From the NCBI GenBank assembly GCA_046541515.1, contig JBKHDD010000034.1, forward strand, positions 1 through 34,199: 34,199 nt of DNA, given 5' to 3'. This document shows, piece after piece, positions 27,560 to 34,199 of the stretch; position 1 is the stretch's first letter, and each line of letters begins with the position of its first letter. The translations under genes were made by a program, and so were the position numbers. The stretch comes from CAYFVR01 sp046541515 (GTDB lineage: Bacteria > Desulfobacterota > Desulfobacteria > Desulfobacterales > Desulfococcaceae). Below the pieces are notes generated by a model that saw only the letters and a program-made list of their open reading frames with translations, was not told where the DNA came from and did not search any database.

Positions 27560-27592
27560 GGGCGCGGTCGGCGCCCGACGGCGCCCGCGCCC
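27560..27592. terminator. GC-rich hairpin between convergent genes
   Basis: An 8-bp outer stem GGGCGCGG/CCGCGCCC (27560-27567 with 27585-27592) encloses a smaller TCGG/CCGA hairpin. It fills nearly all of the 39-base gap between two convergent genes. There is no T tract on either strand, so intrinsic termination would be weak; it may act as a bidirectional barrier. Confidence 0.4.
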
Positions 27593-27593
27593 G

Positions 27594-28496
27594 TCAGGAT
27601 TCCGGGTCGGCGCCCCGGGATTCCTCGGCGACATCTTCCTCGGCGTCCGGCTCGGCGGATACGTCGTCCGCTTCGGGATCGGCTTTTCGGGCCTCCTCGC
27701 GCGCCTGTTCCTCGGCTTCGCGGGCGGCCCGGGCCTGGGCGTCCTCGATCTGCTCCTGCCGGGCTTTTCGCTGGTGGCGATCCACCTCTTCCCGGTGGGC
27801 CACCTCCCCGTGCATGCCCTCTTTTCGCTCGTCCAGGCGGGCCAGGGCGGAGGATCGGCCGTACAGAATCAGGGTGTCGCCGTCGTGGACCCGGGTGTCG
27901 CCCTCCGGGGCGCCCAGATAGGCGCCGTTTTTCCGGTTGATGCCCAGCACAACGACCCCCTCCTCCCGAAGCCGGCATTCCTGAAGCGCGCGATCCGCCA
28001 GCCAGTCGCCGGCTTCCACCTGCATTTCGCCGACTCCGTACTCCCCGGCCAGGCGCAACATGCTGGCGTAGTCGCGCACGTCCAGGCGGGTGTATCGCTC
28101 CAGGGCCCGGCCGATCAGATTGGACAAATGGCGATCCACCCACTGGCTGGCCGCGGCCATCCAGAGCGCCGCGATGCCGGAAAACAGCAAGACGATGCGC
28201 AAAAACAGCGATTCGTCTTGCCCCACGTCCACGAAGGAGACGATCAAGGAGGAAATCGCCCCCACGATGCCGGCGTTGCCCACCAGCATGAGCAGGAAGA
28301 GAATCCGGCGACGAACCGGATGATTGACCACCTTTTCCGATTCGTTGGTGGTAAAACCGACGCCGGTCAGGGCCGACCGGGCCTGAAACCGAGCCGTCTG
28401 CCGGGAAAGGCCGGTGTGGGACAGCATCACCGTGGCGATCCGGGTGATGAGCAGGGAAAGGAACAACACGATGAGCAGAGAAATGATCGATAGCAT
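27594..28496 (-). CDS. Membrane protein with TrkA-C (RCK_C) domain
   Basis: A 300-residue inner-membrane protein. Hydrophobic segments are at about 2-24, 65-88 and 97-118. Between the first two lies ARFQARSALTGVGFTTNESE, a conserved-looking loop that recalls a K+-transporter pore segment, although that reading is my inference. Residues about 155-220 are a TrkA C-terminal domain (LADRALQECRLREEGVVVLG; VHDGDTLILYG), which in K+ channels and antiporters binds small ligands such as nucleotides. The final 80 residues are a highly charged Glu/Ala/Arg-rich tail, probably coiled coil then disordered. No RCK_N domain is present. The ATG at 28494-28496 is preferred over a TTG five codons earlier; neither has a strong ribosome site. 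Confidence 0.8.
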   Translation of the reverse strand: MLSIISLLIVLFLSLLITRIATVMLSHTGLSRQTARFQARSALTGVGFTTNESEKVVNHPVRRRILFLLMLVGNAGIVGAISSLIVSFVDVGQDESLFLRIVLLFSGIAALWMAAASQWVDRHLSNLIGRALERYTRLDVRDYASMLRLAGEYGVGEMQVEAGDWLADRALQECRLREEGVVVLGINRKNGAYLGAPEGDTRVHDGDTLILYGRSSALARLDERKEGMHGEVAHREEVDRHQRKARQEQIEDAQARAAREAEEQAREEARKADPEADDVSAEPDAEEDVAEESRGADPES

Positions 28497-28631
28497 GAAT
28501 TCGCGCGACAAAACGCCCGGTCGCGGCGGGCGGCGTTGGACCCGGAAAAAGGGCCGGGCGGCGGTTGGAAAGGCGTCCTGGCGGGTCCGGCCGATTTCCG
28601 CTCCAAAAAATCCGGGAGAAAGGCGGTCCCC

Positions 28632-29999
28632 ATGACGCGGGAAGTGGATGAAGGCAAAAAAAACGGCGGTTGTTTAGACGCGTATCACGGCGATCCCCCC
28701 GAAGGCAAGTCCGGGTCGGAGGAAGAGAAGGGCGAAAACGGCGTCGACACCTCCGATGAAAACTTCCGGGAGGGCCACGACCGGGCGCTTTCCCTGTTGC
28801 GGGACTGCGACGGCCCCCACGGCTTTCTGGCCTCGCCCAGCCATCGGGCCAACTACCGCCGGGTGTGGGGACGCGACGGCGCGATTCTCAGCCTCGCGGC
28901 GTTGATGACCGAAGACGAAGAGCTGGTGGACGCCGCTCGCCGCACCCTGCAAACCCTGGCCGAACACCAGGGCCCCCACGGAGAAATCCCCAGCAACGTG
29001 GACCCGGAAAGCGACCGCATCAGCTACGGCGGCATGGCCGGCCGGGTGGACGCCGATCTTTGGTTCCTCATTGCCTGCGGACAATACTGGAAGGTCACGG
29101 AAGACGACCGGTTTCTGGAGCGGATGGCCAAGCCCATGGACAAGGTCCGATTTTTACTGGGGGCCTGGGAGTTCAACAACCGCGGTCTGCTCTACATTCC
29201 CGAGACCGGCGACTGGGCCGACGAATATCTGCAAAATGGCTACGTATTGTACGATCAGCTCCTCTATTTTCAGGCCCTGCGGACCCTTTGCGCCATTCGA
29301 AGCCATCTGCACGGCAGCCGTGATCACCGGCTGGAAGACCGGACCAACCGGCTGAAACACGTCATCCAGGCCAATTACTGGTTCAAGGATTCCGACAGCG
29401 TTCCCGACGACGTTTATCATGAAATCCTGTTCAAAAAGGGGCGCAAGGCGGCCACGCACTGCAACCGCAACTACTGGATGCCCTTTTTTTCGCCCCACGG
29501 CTACGGCTATCGATTTGACGCCTTCGCCAACGTGCTGGTCTCGCTTCTGGACGTTTCGGACCCGGAGCGGCGGGAAAGCGTGGACCGGTACATCGACAAC
29601 CACCTGGTGGATTCGGACTGTCCGTTGCTGCCGGCCTTCTATCCCGTCATCACGCCGGTGGACAAGGACTGGGAAGAGCTGCACATGACCTTTTCCTACT
29701 CCTTTAAAAACCGGCCCCACGAATACCATAACGGGGGCCGATGGCCCATGCTTACCGGCTTTTACGTGGCCGATCTGGCCCGCCGGGGAAAAGCGGAGGC
29801 GGCCCGCCGGTTCCTGGGCGGCATCCATCGGGGCAACGCCCTGGAAATGGAGGGCGAACCCTGGAGTTTTCCCGAGTATGTTCACGGGCGGGACTACGTG
29901 GCCGGCGGCACCCGCCACCAGGGATGGAGCGCCGCCGGCGCCCTGATCGGCCACTACTCGCTGGAAAACAAGGAGGTTTTTCGGATCAATGAAAACTGA
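28632..29999 (+). CDS. Glycosidase, neutral invertase/debranching-enzyme-like
   Basis: A 455-residue cytoplasmic (alpha/alpha)6-barrel glycosidase. The first 45 residues are acidic and probably disordered. The barrel begins with NYRRVWGRDGAILSLAAL (74-91) and continues with GRVDADLWFLIACGQYW, the acid-rich motif ETGDWADEYLQNGYVLYDQL (191-210), CNRNYWMPFFSPHGYGYRFD and GGTRHQGWSAAGALIGHY. The pattern resembles GH100 neutral/alkaline invertases and amylo-alpha-1,6-glucosidases. Pairing with a sucrose-phosphatase-like gene that overlaps its end by 11 bases favours sucrose or a related glucoside, but the substrate is inferred. The ATG has GGGAGAAAGG upstream. Confidence 0.8.
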   Translation: MTREVDEGKKNGGCLDAYHGDPPEGKSGSEEEKGENGVDTSDENFREGHDRALSLLRDCDGPHGFLASPSHRANYRRVWGRDGAILSLAALMTEDEELVDAARRTLQTLAEHQGPHGEIPSNVDPESDRISYGGMAGRVDADLWFLIACGQYWKVTEDDRFLERMAKPMDKVRFLLGAWEFNNRGLLYIPETGDWADEYLQNGYVLYDQLLYFQALRTLCAIRSHLHGSRDHRLEDRTNRLKHVIQANYWFKDSDSVPDDVYHEILFKKGRKAATHCNRNYWMPFFSPHGYGYRFDAFANVLVSLLDVSDPERRESVDRYIDNHLVDSDCPLLPAFYPVITPVDKDWEELHMTFSYSFKNRPHEYHNGGRWPMLTGFYVADLARRGKAEAARRFLGGIHRGNALEMEGEPWSFPEYVHGRDYVAGGTRHQGWSAAGALIGHYSLENKEVFRINEN

Positions 30000-30879
30000 G
30001 CGACGCATCCTGCTGTGCAGCGATCTGGACCGGACCCTGCTGCCCAACGGCCCCCAGCCGGAATCGCCCGACGCCCGGCCCTTGTTGCGCCACTTGGCCG
30101 ACCGGCCCGAACTGGAGCTGGTCTACGTGACCGGAAGGGACCGGGACCTGATCTGGGAGGGCATCCGGAATTACGATCTCCCCTTGCCCCGACGGGTAAT
30201 CGGCGACGTTGGGACGACCCTCTACACCGTTTCCGCAGACCGGGAGGGGGTCCATTTTTCCGCGTCCGAAGACTGGAAGGCGGCCATCGGCGACGATTGG
30301 CAGGGGATGGATCGGCAGGCGCTTTCGGAACTGTTTTCCGATCTGGACGGCATTCGTCCCCAGGAGCCGGAGAAGCAGAACGAATTCAAGCTGAGCTATT
30401 ACGCGGACCCGGAACTGGACGCCGACGGCCTGATGGACCGGATGGACGAGCGCATGCGGGAACGCGACGTGCGTTCCAACCTGATTTGGAGCATTGACGA
30501 GGAAAAAAATCTCGGGCTGCTGGACGTGTTGCCGGAAAGCGCCAACAAACTGCACGCCATCCGTTTTTTAATGAAGAAGCTGGGCTTTGGCGAAGATTCG
30601 GTTATCTTCTCCGGCGACAGCGGAAACGACCTGAACGTGCTGACCAGCGGCCTGCGTTCCATCCTGGTGGCCAACGCGGCGGAGGCGGTGCGGCGGAAAG
30701 CCCTGGACGCCCTGGCGTTGGAAAACCAAACCGACCGGCTCTACATCGCCCGGGGGGATTTTCTGGGCATGAACGGCAACTATTCCGCCGGCGTTCTGGA
30801 AGGGCTGGTCCATTTCGAGCCGGAGGCGCGAAGCTGGATCGCCTCGGCGCTGTCCCAATTCAATCGAAACGGAAGGTAG
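29989..30879 (+). CDS. HAD-IIB hydrolase, sucrose-6-phosphate phosphatase-like
   Basis: A 296-residue soluble phosphatase of the HAD superfamily, class IIB cap. Motif I is D12-L-D14-RTLLP (nucleophile and acid/base), the motif III lysine is in NKLHAIRFLMKKLG, and motif IV is GDSGNDLNVL. The cap segment NEFKLSYYADPE and the overall length match sucrose-phosphate phosphatase, which makes sucrose from sucrose 6-phosphate; related mannosylglycerate or glucosylglycerate phosphatases are an alternative. The ATG overlaps the glycosidase end by 11 bases. A sucrose-phosphate synthase is not obvious in the window, though the GT4 enzyme at 22551 is a distant candidate. Confidence 0.85.
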   Translation: MKTERRILLCSDLDRTLLPNGPQPESPDARPLLRHLADRPELELVYVTGRDRDLIWEGIRNYDLPLPRRVIGDVGTTLYTVSADREGVHFSASEDWKAAIGDDWQGMDRQALSELFSDLDGIRPQEPEKQNEFKLSYYADPELDADGLMDRMDERMRERDVRSNLIWSIDEEKNLGLLDVLPESANKLHAIRFLMKKLGFGEDSVIFSGDSGNDLNVLTSGLRSILVANAAEAVRRKALDALALENQTDRLYIARGDFLGMNGNYSAGVLEGLVHFEPEARSWIASALSQFNRNGR

Positions 30880-30985
30880 GCGGCGCAACGGCGTCGTTAC
30901 GCCAAGAAACGAACTCCGAAAAAAGAAACGCTTCCTTGAAAATTGGATTGAATGATTACCGTCCATTGCCGAAAAACTCCTCCAG

Positions 30986-31006
30986 CCCCCCTTAAAAAAA
31001 GGGGGG
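30986..31006. repeat. C6TT/AAG6 hairpin
   Basis: An 8-bp inverted repeat (30986-30993 with 30999-31006) with a 5-base A loop, located 107 bases after the HAD gene and 80 before the AbrB-like gene stop. The T/A tract is inside the loop and no T run follows, so it is unlike a standard terminator. Short C/G-run hairpins of this kind are often dispersed intergenic repeats. Confidence 0.6.
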
Positions 31007-31085
31007 TGAACGCGCTTGACTGAATGGCGTTGAGGCGGCCCTCCGGATCGATTTTCTCCGACCGAGAAACCGGCCCCGCCGGGCG

Positions 31086-31436
31086 CTAGGCTGCGGAACC
31101 GGGTTTCGGGCGGGGCGCGGACGGACGGACGATTTTCTCCAGCATGATTCGGCCTCGATTGACCCGAAGAAAAAACTCGTCCCCCGGCCGGAAACCGGTT
31201 TCCATCAAGAGATTGGGATCAATTCGCAGCCCTTGCTCCGTAAGGCAGGGATAAAAGGAGAGGTTGTCGCCCACGATCCGCACGGCGGTTCCCGGGTCCG
31301 CCTCGCGAACGTCCCGATCGATGCAACGCTCCAACTCCTCCGGGGTTTCCATTTTCAACGCCTCCAGCAAGTCCCGCACCGTCTTTCCCCGCCGGGCCAT
31401 CCGGCACAGCAACTCCATTGAAATTCGACCATTCAT
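31086..31436 (-). CDS. AbrB/SymE-like DNA-binding protein, unknown role
   Basis: A 116-residue protein. The N-terminal 45 residues are helical (ISMELLCRMARRGKTVRDLLEALKM). The C-terminal region LRIDPNLLMETGFRPGDEF, followed by FLRVNRGRIMLEKI (70-102), has the swapped-hairpin pattern of AbrB/SymE-type domains (strand, 'GF.PGD', strand, 'G.I.L'). Such domains are found in transition regulators, antitoxins and SymE-like toxins. No partner toxin or antitoxin is seen next to it. The ATG at 31434 has GGGAGGG upstream; a longer reading frame begins in sequence that looks noncoding. Confidence 0.65.
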   Translation of the reverse strand: MNGRISMELLCRMARRGKTVRDLLEALKMETPEELERCIDRDVREADPGTAVRIVGDNLSFYPCLTEQGLRIDPNLLMETGFRPGDEFFLRVNRGRIMLEKIVRPSAPRPKPGSAA

Positions 31437-31918
31437 CGCACCCTCCCTGGAAAAGATTTCGTTCACCCATGGGCCATCCCCGACGGGACATGATGGGACC
31501 CAATTTGATCGGGCTCCAATCGATGGCCCCGCGATCCCTTCGGCGGACCATGATTCAACGGCAGATGATTCAAACCGATCTTCGGCCCGAATCATTCGCC
31601 ATCATCCATCATGACCCATTGGCCGGTGCAGGGTAATAAGGTAAATCCCCCACACGAACCTTCGACGAGCGGTATTCCGTCGGGGCGAAACGGCCGCTTG
31701 TTCCAGAATATCACGCACATGGTCGCCTCGGGGAATACCGGACACGGACCGGCCAAGTACGGGGATGACCCCATGGCCTTCATCCGCCTCCTTTCATAGG
31801 GTTTCGATCAGCAATGGAAACCGAACGGCCGAGCGCTCGCCGGAGAACGCCGTCGTTCGGAACGTCCGACGCAACCGGGCGAAGCCATTGAAATCCACAC
31901 CCAAAGGAGGTCCAAATC
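31437..31918. other. Intergenic region without a supported gene
   Basis: A 482-base gap between the divergent AbrB/SymE-like gene and the multi-BON gene. Short reading frames on both strands lack ribosome binding sites and recognisable motifs. The last 20 bases hold the AAAGGAGG site of the BON gene. I could not find a convincing promoter by eye, although the gap must hold the start signals of both genes. Confidence 0.5.
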
Positions 31919-33436
31919 ATGCGGAAAACCAGCGTATTTTCGGGAATTGTTCTCGCGTTGACCATCGGTTTGCTCTTGCCGTCGTCCTCCGCGACGGCCG
32001 CCGCGAATATCGGCGACATTCAAATCACCGATGCCGTGGAAAATGAAATCATGTTCGATCAGGCCGTCCGCCTGGCCAATATCGACGTGGATACGGCCGA
32101 CGGCGTGGTGACCCTCTCCGGAACCGTCAACAATTTGCTGGCCAAACGGCGGGCCGCCCGTCTGGCCGAATCGGTCAAAGGCGTAACCGCCGTCATCAAC
32201 CGGATCGACGTGGCGCCGGCCGCGCAACGGCCGGCGGAGGAGATCCGGGCCGACGTGAACAACGCCCTGTTGCTGGACCCGGCGACGAAGTCCTACAACG
32301 TGGATGTCGCCGTTTCGGACGGGACGGTCGCCCTTGACGGCACGGTTCAGTCTTGGCAGGAACGGCAATTGGCCGAAAAGGTGGCCGCCGGCGTTCGCGG
32401 CGTGACCGCCGTCCGGAACGACCTGGAGGTCAATTACCAGGCGGATCGGCCGGACGGCGACATTCGAAACGACATCCAGGAAGCCCTGCGCTGGGACACC
32501 TTGGTGGACCACGGCCTGATCGACGTTTCCGTGGACGACGGCGAAGTGACTCTGACCGGAACCGTGGGCAGCGCCGCGGAAAAGAGCCGGGCCATCACCG
32601 ACGCCTGGGTGGCCAACGTGACCGACATGGACGCCACCGGGCTCAAAGTGGAACTGTGGGCCCGGGATCCCTCCATGCGAGAGGGCAAGTACGCCGATCT
32701 TTCCGACGAAACCATTCGCAACGCGCTGATTCGGGCCCTGGCGCGAGATCCCCGGGTGTATTCCTTTAACGTTCGCCCCGAAGTGGACGGCGGCGTGGTG
32801 ACCCTGCGCGGCAAGGTGGACAATCTCAAGGCCCGCCGGGCCGCGGCCGAAGTGGCGCGAAGCACCGTGGGCGTCCATTCGGTGAACAATCGCGTCAAGG
32901 TCCGAACCGCCGCGGACGCGGCGAGAAGCGACGAGGCGATCGAGGCGGACATCCGCGCGGCGCTGACCCGGGATCCGTTCGTGGACCGGTTTGAAATCGT
33001 GGTCGATTCCATCGGCGGGGTGGTTTCCCTGGCCGGCACGGTGGATTCCTACTACGAGAAATCCCGGGCCGACGACGTGGCGTCCCGCGTCGACGGCGTG
33101 ATCACGGTGGACAACAACCTGATGGTCACCGACCAACTGGATCCCTACGCCTACAATCCCTACGTGGACGACACCTACGTCTACGACTACGACTGGTACG
33201 ACTACCAGCCCGCCTACACCTTCGAAACCGACGCGGAAATTCTGGACGACATTCGGGGCGAACTGTTCTGGAGCCCGTTCGTGGACAGCGACGAGGTGAC
33301 CGTGATGGTGGAAGACGGCGTGGCCACCCTCACGGGTACCGTCGATTCCTGGTCCGAATACCAGGCGGCGAGGGAAAACGCCTACGAAGGCGGTGCCACC
33401 TGGGTGGACAACAACCTGACCGTGCAAGGCCGATAA
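31919..33436 (+). CDS. Secreted protein with six BON domains
   Basis: A 505-residue periplasmic protein. A Sec signal peptide occupies about residues 1-28 (MRKTSVFSGIVLALTIGLLL, cut after ATAA). Six BON domains follow at about 36-98, 107-173, 179-245, 262-329, 338-404 and 438-504, each with the DG.V.L.GTV core strand and a closing V..V.N...V pattern. A Tyr/Asp-rich linker (407-436) precedes the last domain. BON domains, as in OsmY, bind phospholipid surfaces and are linked to osmotic and envelope stress. Domains 1-3 resemble 4-6 pairwise, suggesting a three-domain duplication. AAAGGAGG lies eight bases before the ATG. The gene is followed by a lipoprotein and an MscS-type gene on the same strand. 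Confidence 0.92.
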   Translation: MRKTSVFSGIVLALTIGLLLPSSSATAAANIGDIQITDAVENEIMFDQAVRLANIDVDTADGVVTLSGTVNNLLAKRRAARLAESVKGVTAVINRIDVAPAAQRPAEEIRADVNNALLLDPATKSYNVDVAVSDGTVALDGTVQSWQERQLAEKVAAGVRGVTAVRNDLEVNYQADRPDGDIRNDIQEALRWDTLVDHGLIDVSVDDGEVTLTGTVGSAAEKSRAITDAWVANVTDMDATGLKVELWARDPSMREGKYADLSDETIRNALIRALARDPRVYSFNVRPEVDGGVVTLRGKVDNLKARRAAAEVARSTVGVHSVNNRVKVRTAADAARSDEAIEADIRAALTRDPFVDRFEIVVDSIGGVVSLAGTVDSYYEKSRADDVASRVDGVITVDNNLMVTDQLDPYAYNPYVDDTYVYDYDWYDYQPAYTFETDAEILDDIRGELFWSPFVDSDEVTVMVEDGVATLTGTVDSWSEYQAARENAYEGGATWVDNNLTVQGR

Positions 33437-33585
33437 CTGAATGTGCGCCGAGCACGCGCCCGGCGCGTTTCCCTTCGGAATCGCCCATCGGGCCGGCGGA
33501 TGGAATTTTCAACTCGCCGGCTTCCACTTTTTTGGCGTTCCAATCGGCGGTTCCGTGCGAGAATTCTCACGAAAGGAGAAAAACT

Positions 33586-33744
33586 ATGAAAATCAGTTGG
33601 AAAGCCATTCTGGCGGCAGTGATGATCGCGGCGGCCGGCCTTTCCGGCTGCTACGCCACCGGCAGGGCGGTGGGCGAAGGCGCGGAGGAAGTGGAAGAAG
33701 GTGCCGAGGCGTTTGAAGAAGGTTACGAGACGGGAAAAGACTGA
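33586..33744 (+). CDS. Small entericidin-like lipoprotein
   Basis: A 52-residue predicted lipoprotein: MKISWKAILAAVMIAAAGLS then the lipobox Cys (LSGC, Cys22). The mature peptide is about 31 residues, starts with YATGRAVGEGAEEVEEG and is strongly acidic. Size, lipobox and the GR.VGEG pattern resemble entericidins, tiny envelope lipoproteins of stress and stationary phase. The ATG at 33586 has GAAAGGAG at about seven bases and is preferred to an in-frame Met 18 codons earlier. It lies between the BON protein and the MscS-type gene. Confidence 0.85.
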   Translation: MKISWKAILAAVMIAAAGLSGCYATGRAVGEGAEEVEEGAEAFEEGYETGKD

Positions 33745-33875
33745 TAAGAGTTCCTGATTCTCGACATCCGGCCGCCGGGTGAACCCGCCCGGCATGGCCG
33801 GACGCTTTTCTTTGGAGACCGCGATCCCGGGACGCGTCCCCGAATCTTCCCAGCTTCCCGGGGGCCGGAGACGCC

Positions 33876-34199
33876 ATGACCCAAGCCATTCCGCGAACGT
33901 TTCGGACCAGCGTGCCGCTGTCGCTCCTTTTTCTCGCCACACTTTTTTCCGTGGCCGGGGGAGAAACGAACGGCCCCGGATATCACTCGGCCTATTTTAT
34001 CGCGGAAGCCCTGAATCCCGGCCTCGCCCAACCGTCGGAATCCATCAATCGGTCCACGCCCCAGGCGCTGCTGGAATTCATGATCCGCGCCTCCCGATCC
34101 AACAATTACGAGCGGGCGGCCCACGGGCTGAACCTTCGGCTGATTCCCTGGGACCGACAGGCCAACCAGTGCCCCCGGCTAGCCCGCCACCCCTGCTAT
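33876..34199 (+). CDS. MscS-family channel, N-terminal part, cut by window edge
   Basis: An open frame of 108 codons runs to the last base. It opens MTQAIPRTFRTSVPLSLLFL and continues through a hydrophobic signal or anchor to about residue 28. Residues 60-108 (TPQALLEFMIRASRSNNYER, then the segment ending RQANQCPRLARHP) match the periplasmic domain found before the channel in many MscS-family proteins (TP...V..FL.AA...DY..AA..LDL). The channel itself would lie outside. GGAG sits about seven bases before the ATG. Position after BON and lipoprotein genes fits an osmotic-stress set. Confidence 0.65.
   Translation, partial: MTQAIPRTFRTSVPLSLLFLATLFSVAGGETNGPGYHSAYFIAEALNPGLAQPSESINRSTPQALLEFMIRASRSNNYERAAHGLNLRLIPWDRQANQCPRLARHPCY

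Noticed and set aside
31592..31783. 63-codon minus-strand frame in the gap before the BON gene
   Set aside because: No ribosome site, no motif and no codon pattern like neighbouring genes.
31808..33427. 539-codon minus-strand frame opposite the BON gene
   Set aside because: Val/His/Gly-rich shadow of a periodic gene; the plus-strand protein has a signal peptide, a strong ribosome site and six BON domains.

Overview
The window is GC-rich bacterial chromosome with dense coding on both strands, strong purine-rich ribosome binding sites and many overlapping start/stop codons. The gene mix (cyclic-nucleotide-fold/DUF4388 proteins, a SEC-C methionine aminopeptidase, a mannitol/chloroaromatic-type TRAP transporter, multi-BON proteins, a phage-primase-like gene) suggests a member of the Desulfobacterota (former Deltaproteobacteria). 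That assignment is an inference from gene content, not from a marker gene. No rRNA, tRNA, CRISPR array, insertion sequence or integrase was recognised.

Layout. 1-100: three exact copies of a 27-bp tandem repeat at the left edge. 143-7463 (minus strand): pgpA, a PMCA-type calcium P-type ATPase, a SEC-C-tagged methionine aminopeptidase, a small unknown gene, two tandem paralogues with a cyclic-nucleotide-binding fold plus DUF4388, and a PqqD-like protein. 7764-11859 (plus): a receiver-less sigma-54 activator, then clpB with its own promoter-like sequence and a strong terminator. 11885-13588: two Uma2-type nuclease-fold genes, a C-terminal peroxiredoxin remnant, and a dodecin gene bracketed by a palindrome and a terminator. 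13811-17058 (minus): a dctQ-dctM-dctP TRAP operon with a terminator. 17323-20030 (minus): a TOTE-type archaeo-eukaryotic primase followed by a THUMP-domain RNA methyltransferase. 20257-27029 (plus): a tightly coupled four-gene operon of a six-hairpin glycosidase, a GT4 glycosyltransferase, an alkaline-phosphatase/EEP fusion and a VTT membrane protein. 27162-30879: an unknown gene, a convergent TrkA-C membrane protein, and an overlapping pair of an invertase/debranching-like glycosidase and a sucrose-phosphatase-like HAD enzyme. 31086-34199: an AbrB/SymE-like protein, then a plus-strand envelope set of a six-BON secreted protein, an entericidin-like lipoprotein and the N-terminus of an MscS-type channel cut by the window edge.

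Working together. Two themes recur: envelope, lipid and osmotic functions (PgpA, VTT/EEP/phosphatase, glycosyltransferase, sucrose-type phosphatase, BON, MscS) and stress or protein quality control (ClpB, dodecin, peroxiredoxin remnant). The most unusual gene is the stand-alone TOTE-type primase. It has its catalytic residues and two cysteine clusters, but no helicase, nuclease, reverse transcriptase or phage gene beside it. The second most unusual is the fusion of an alkaline-phosphatase-superfamily domain, with an inserted hydrophobic segment, to an endonuclease/exonuclease/phosphatase domain.
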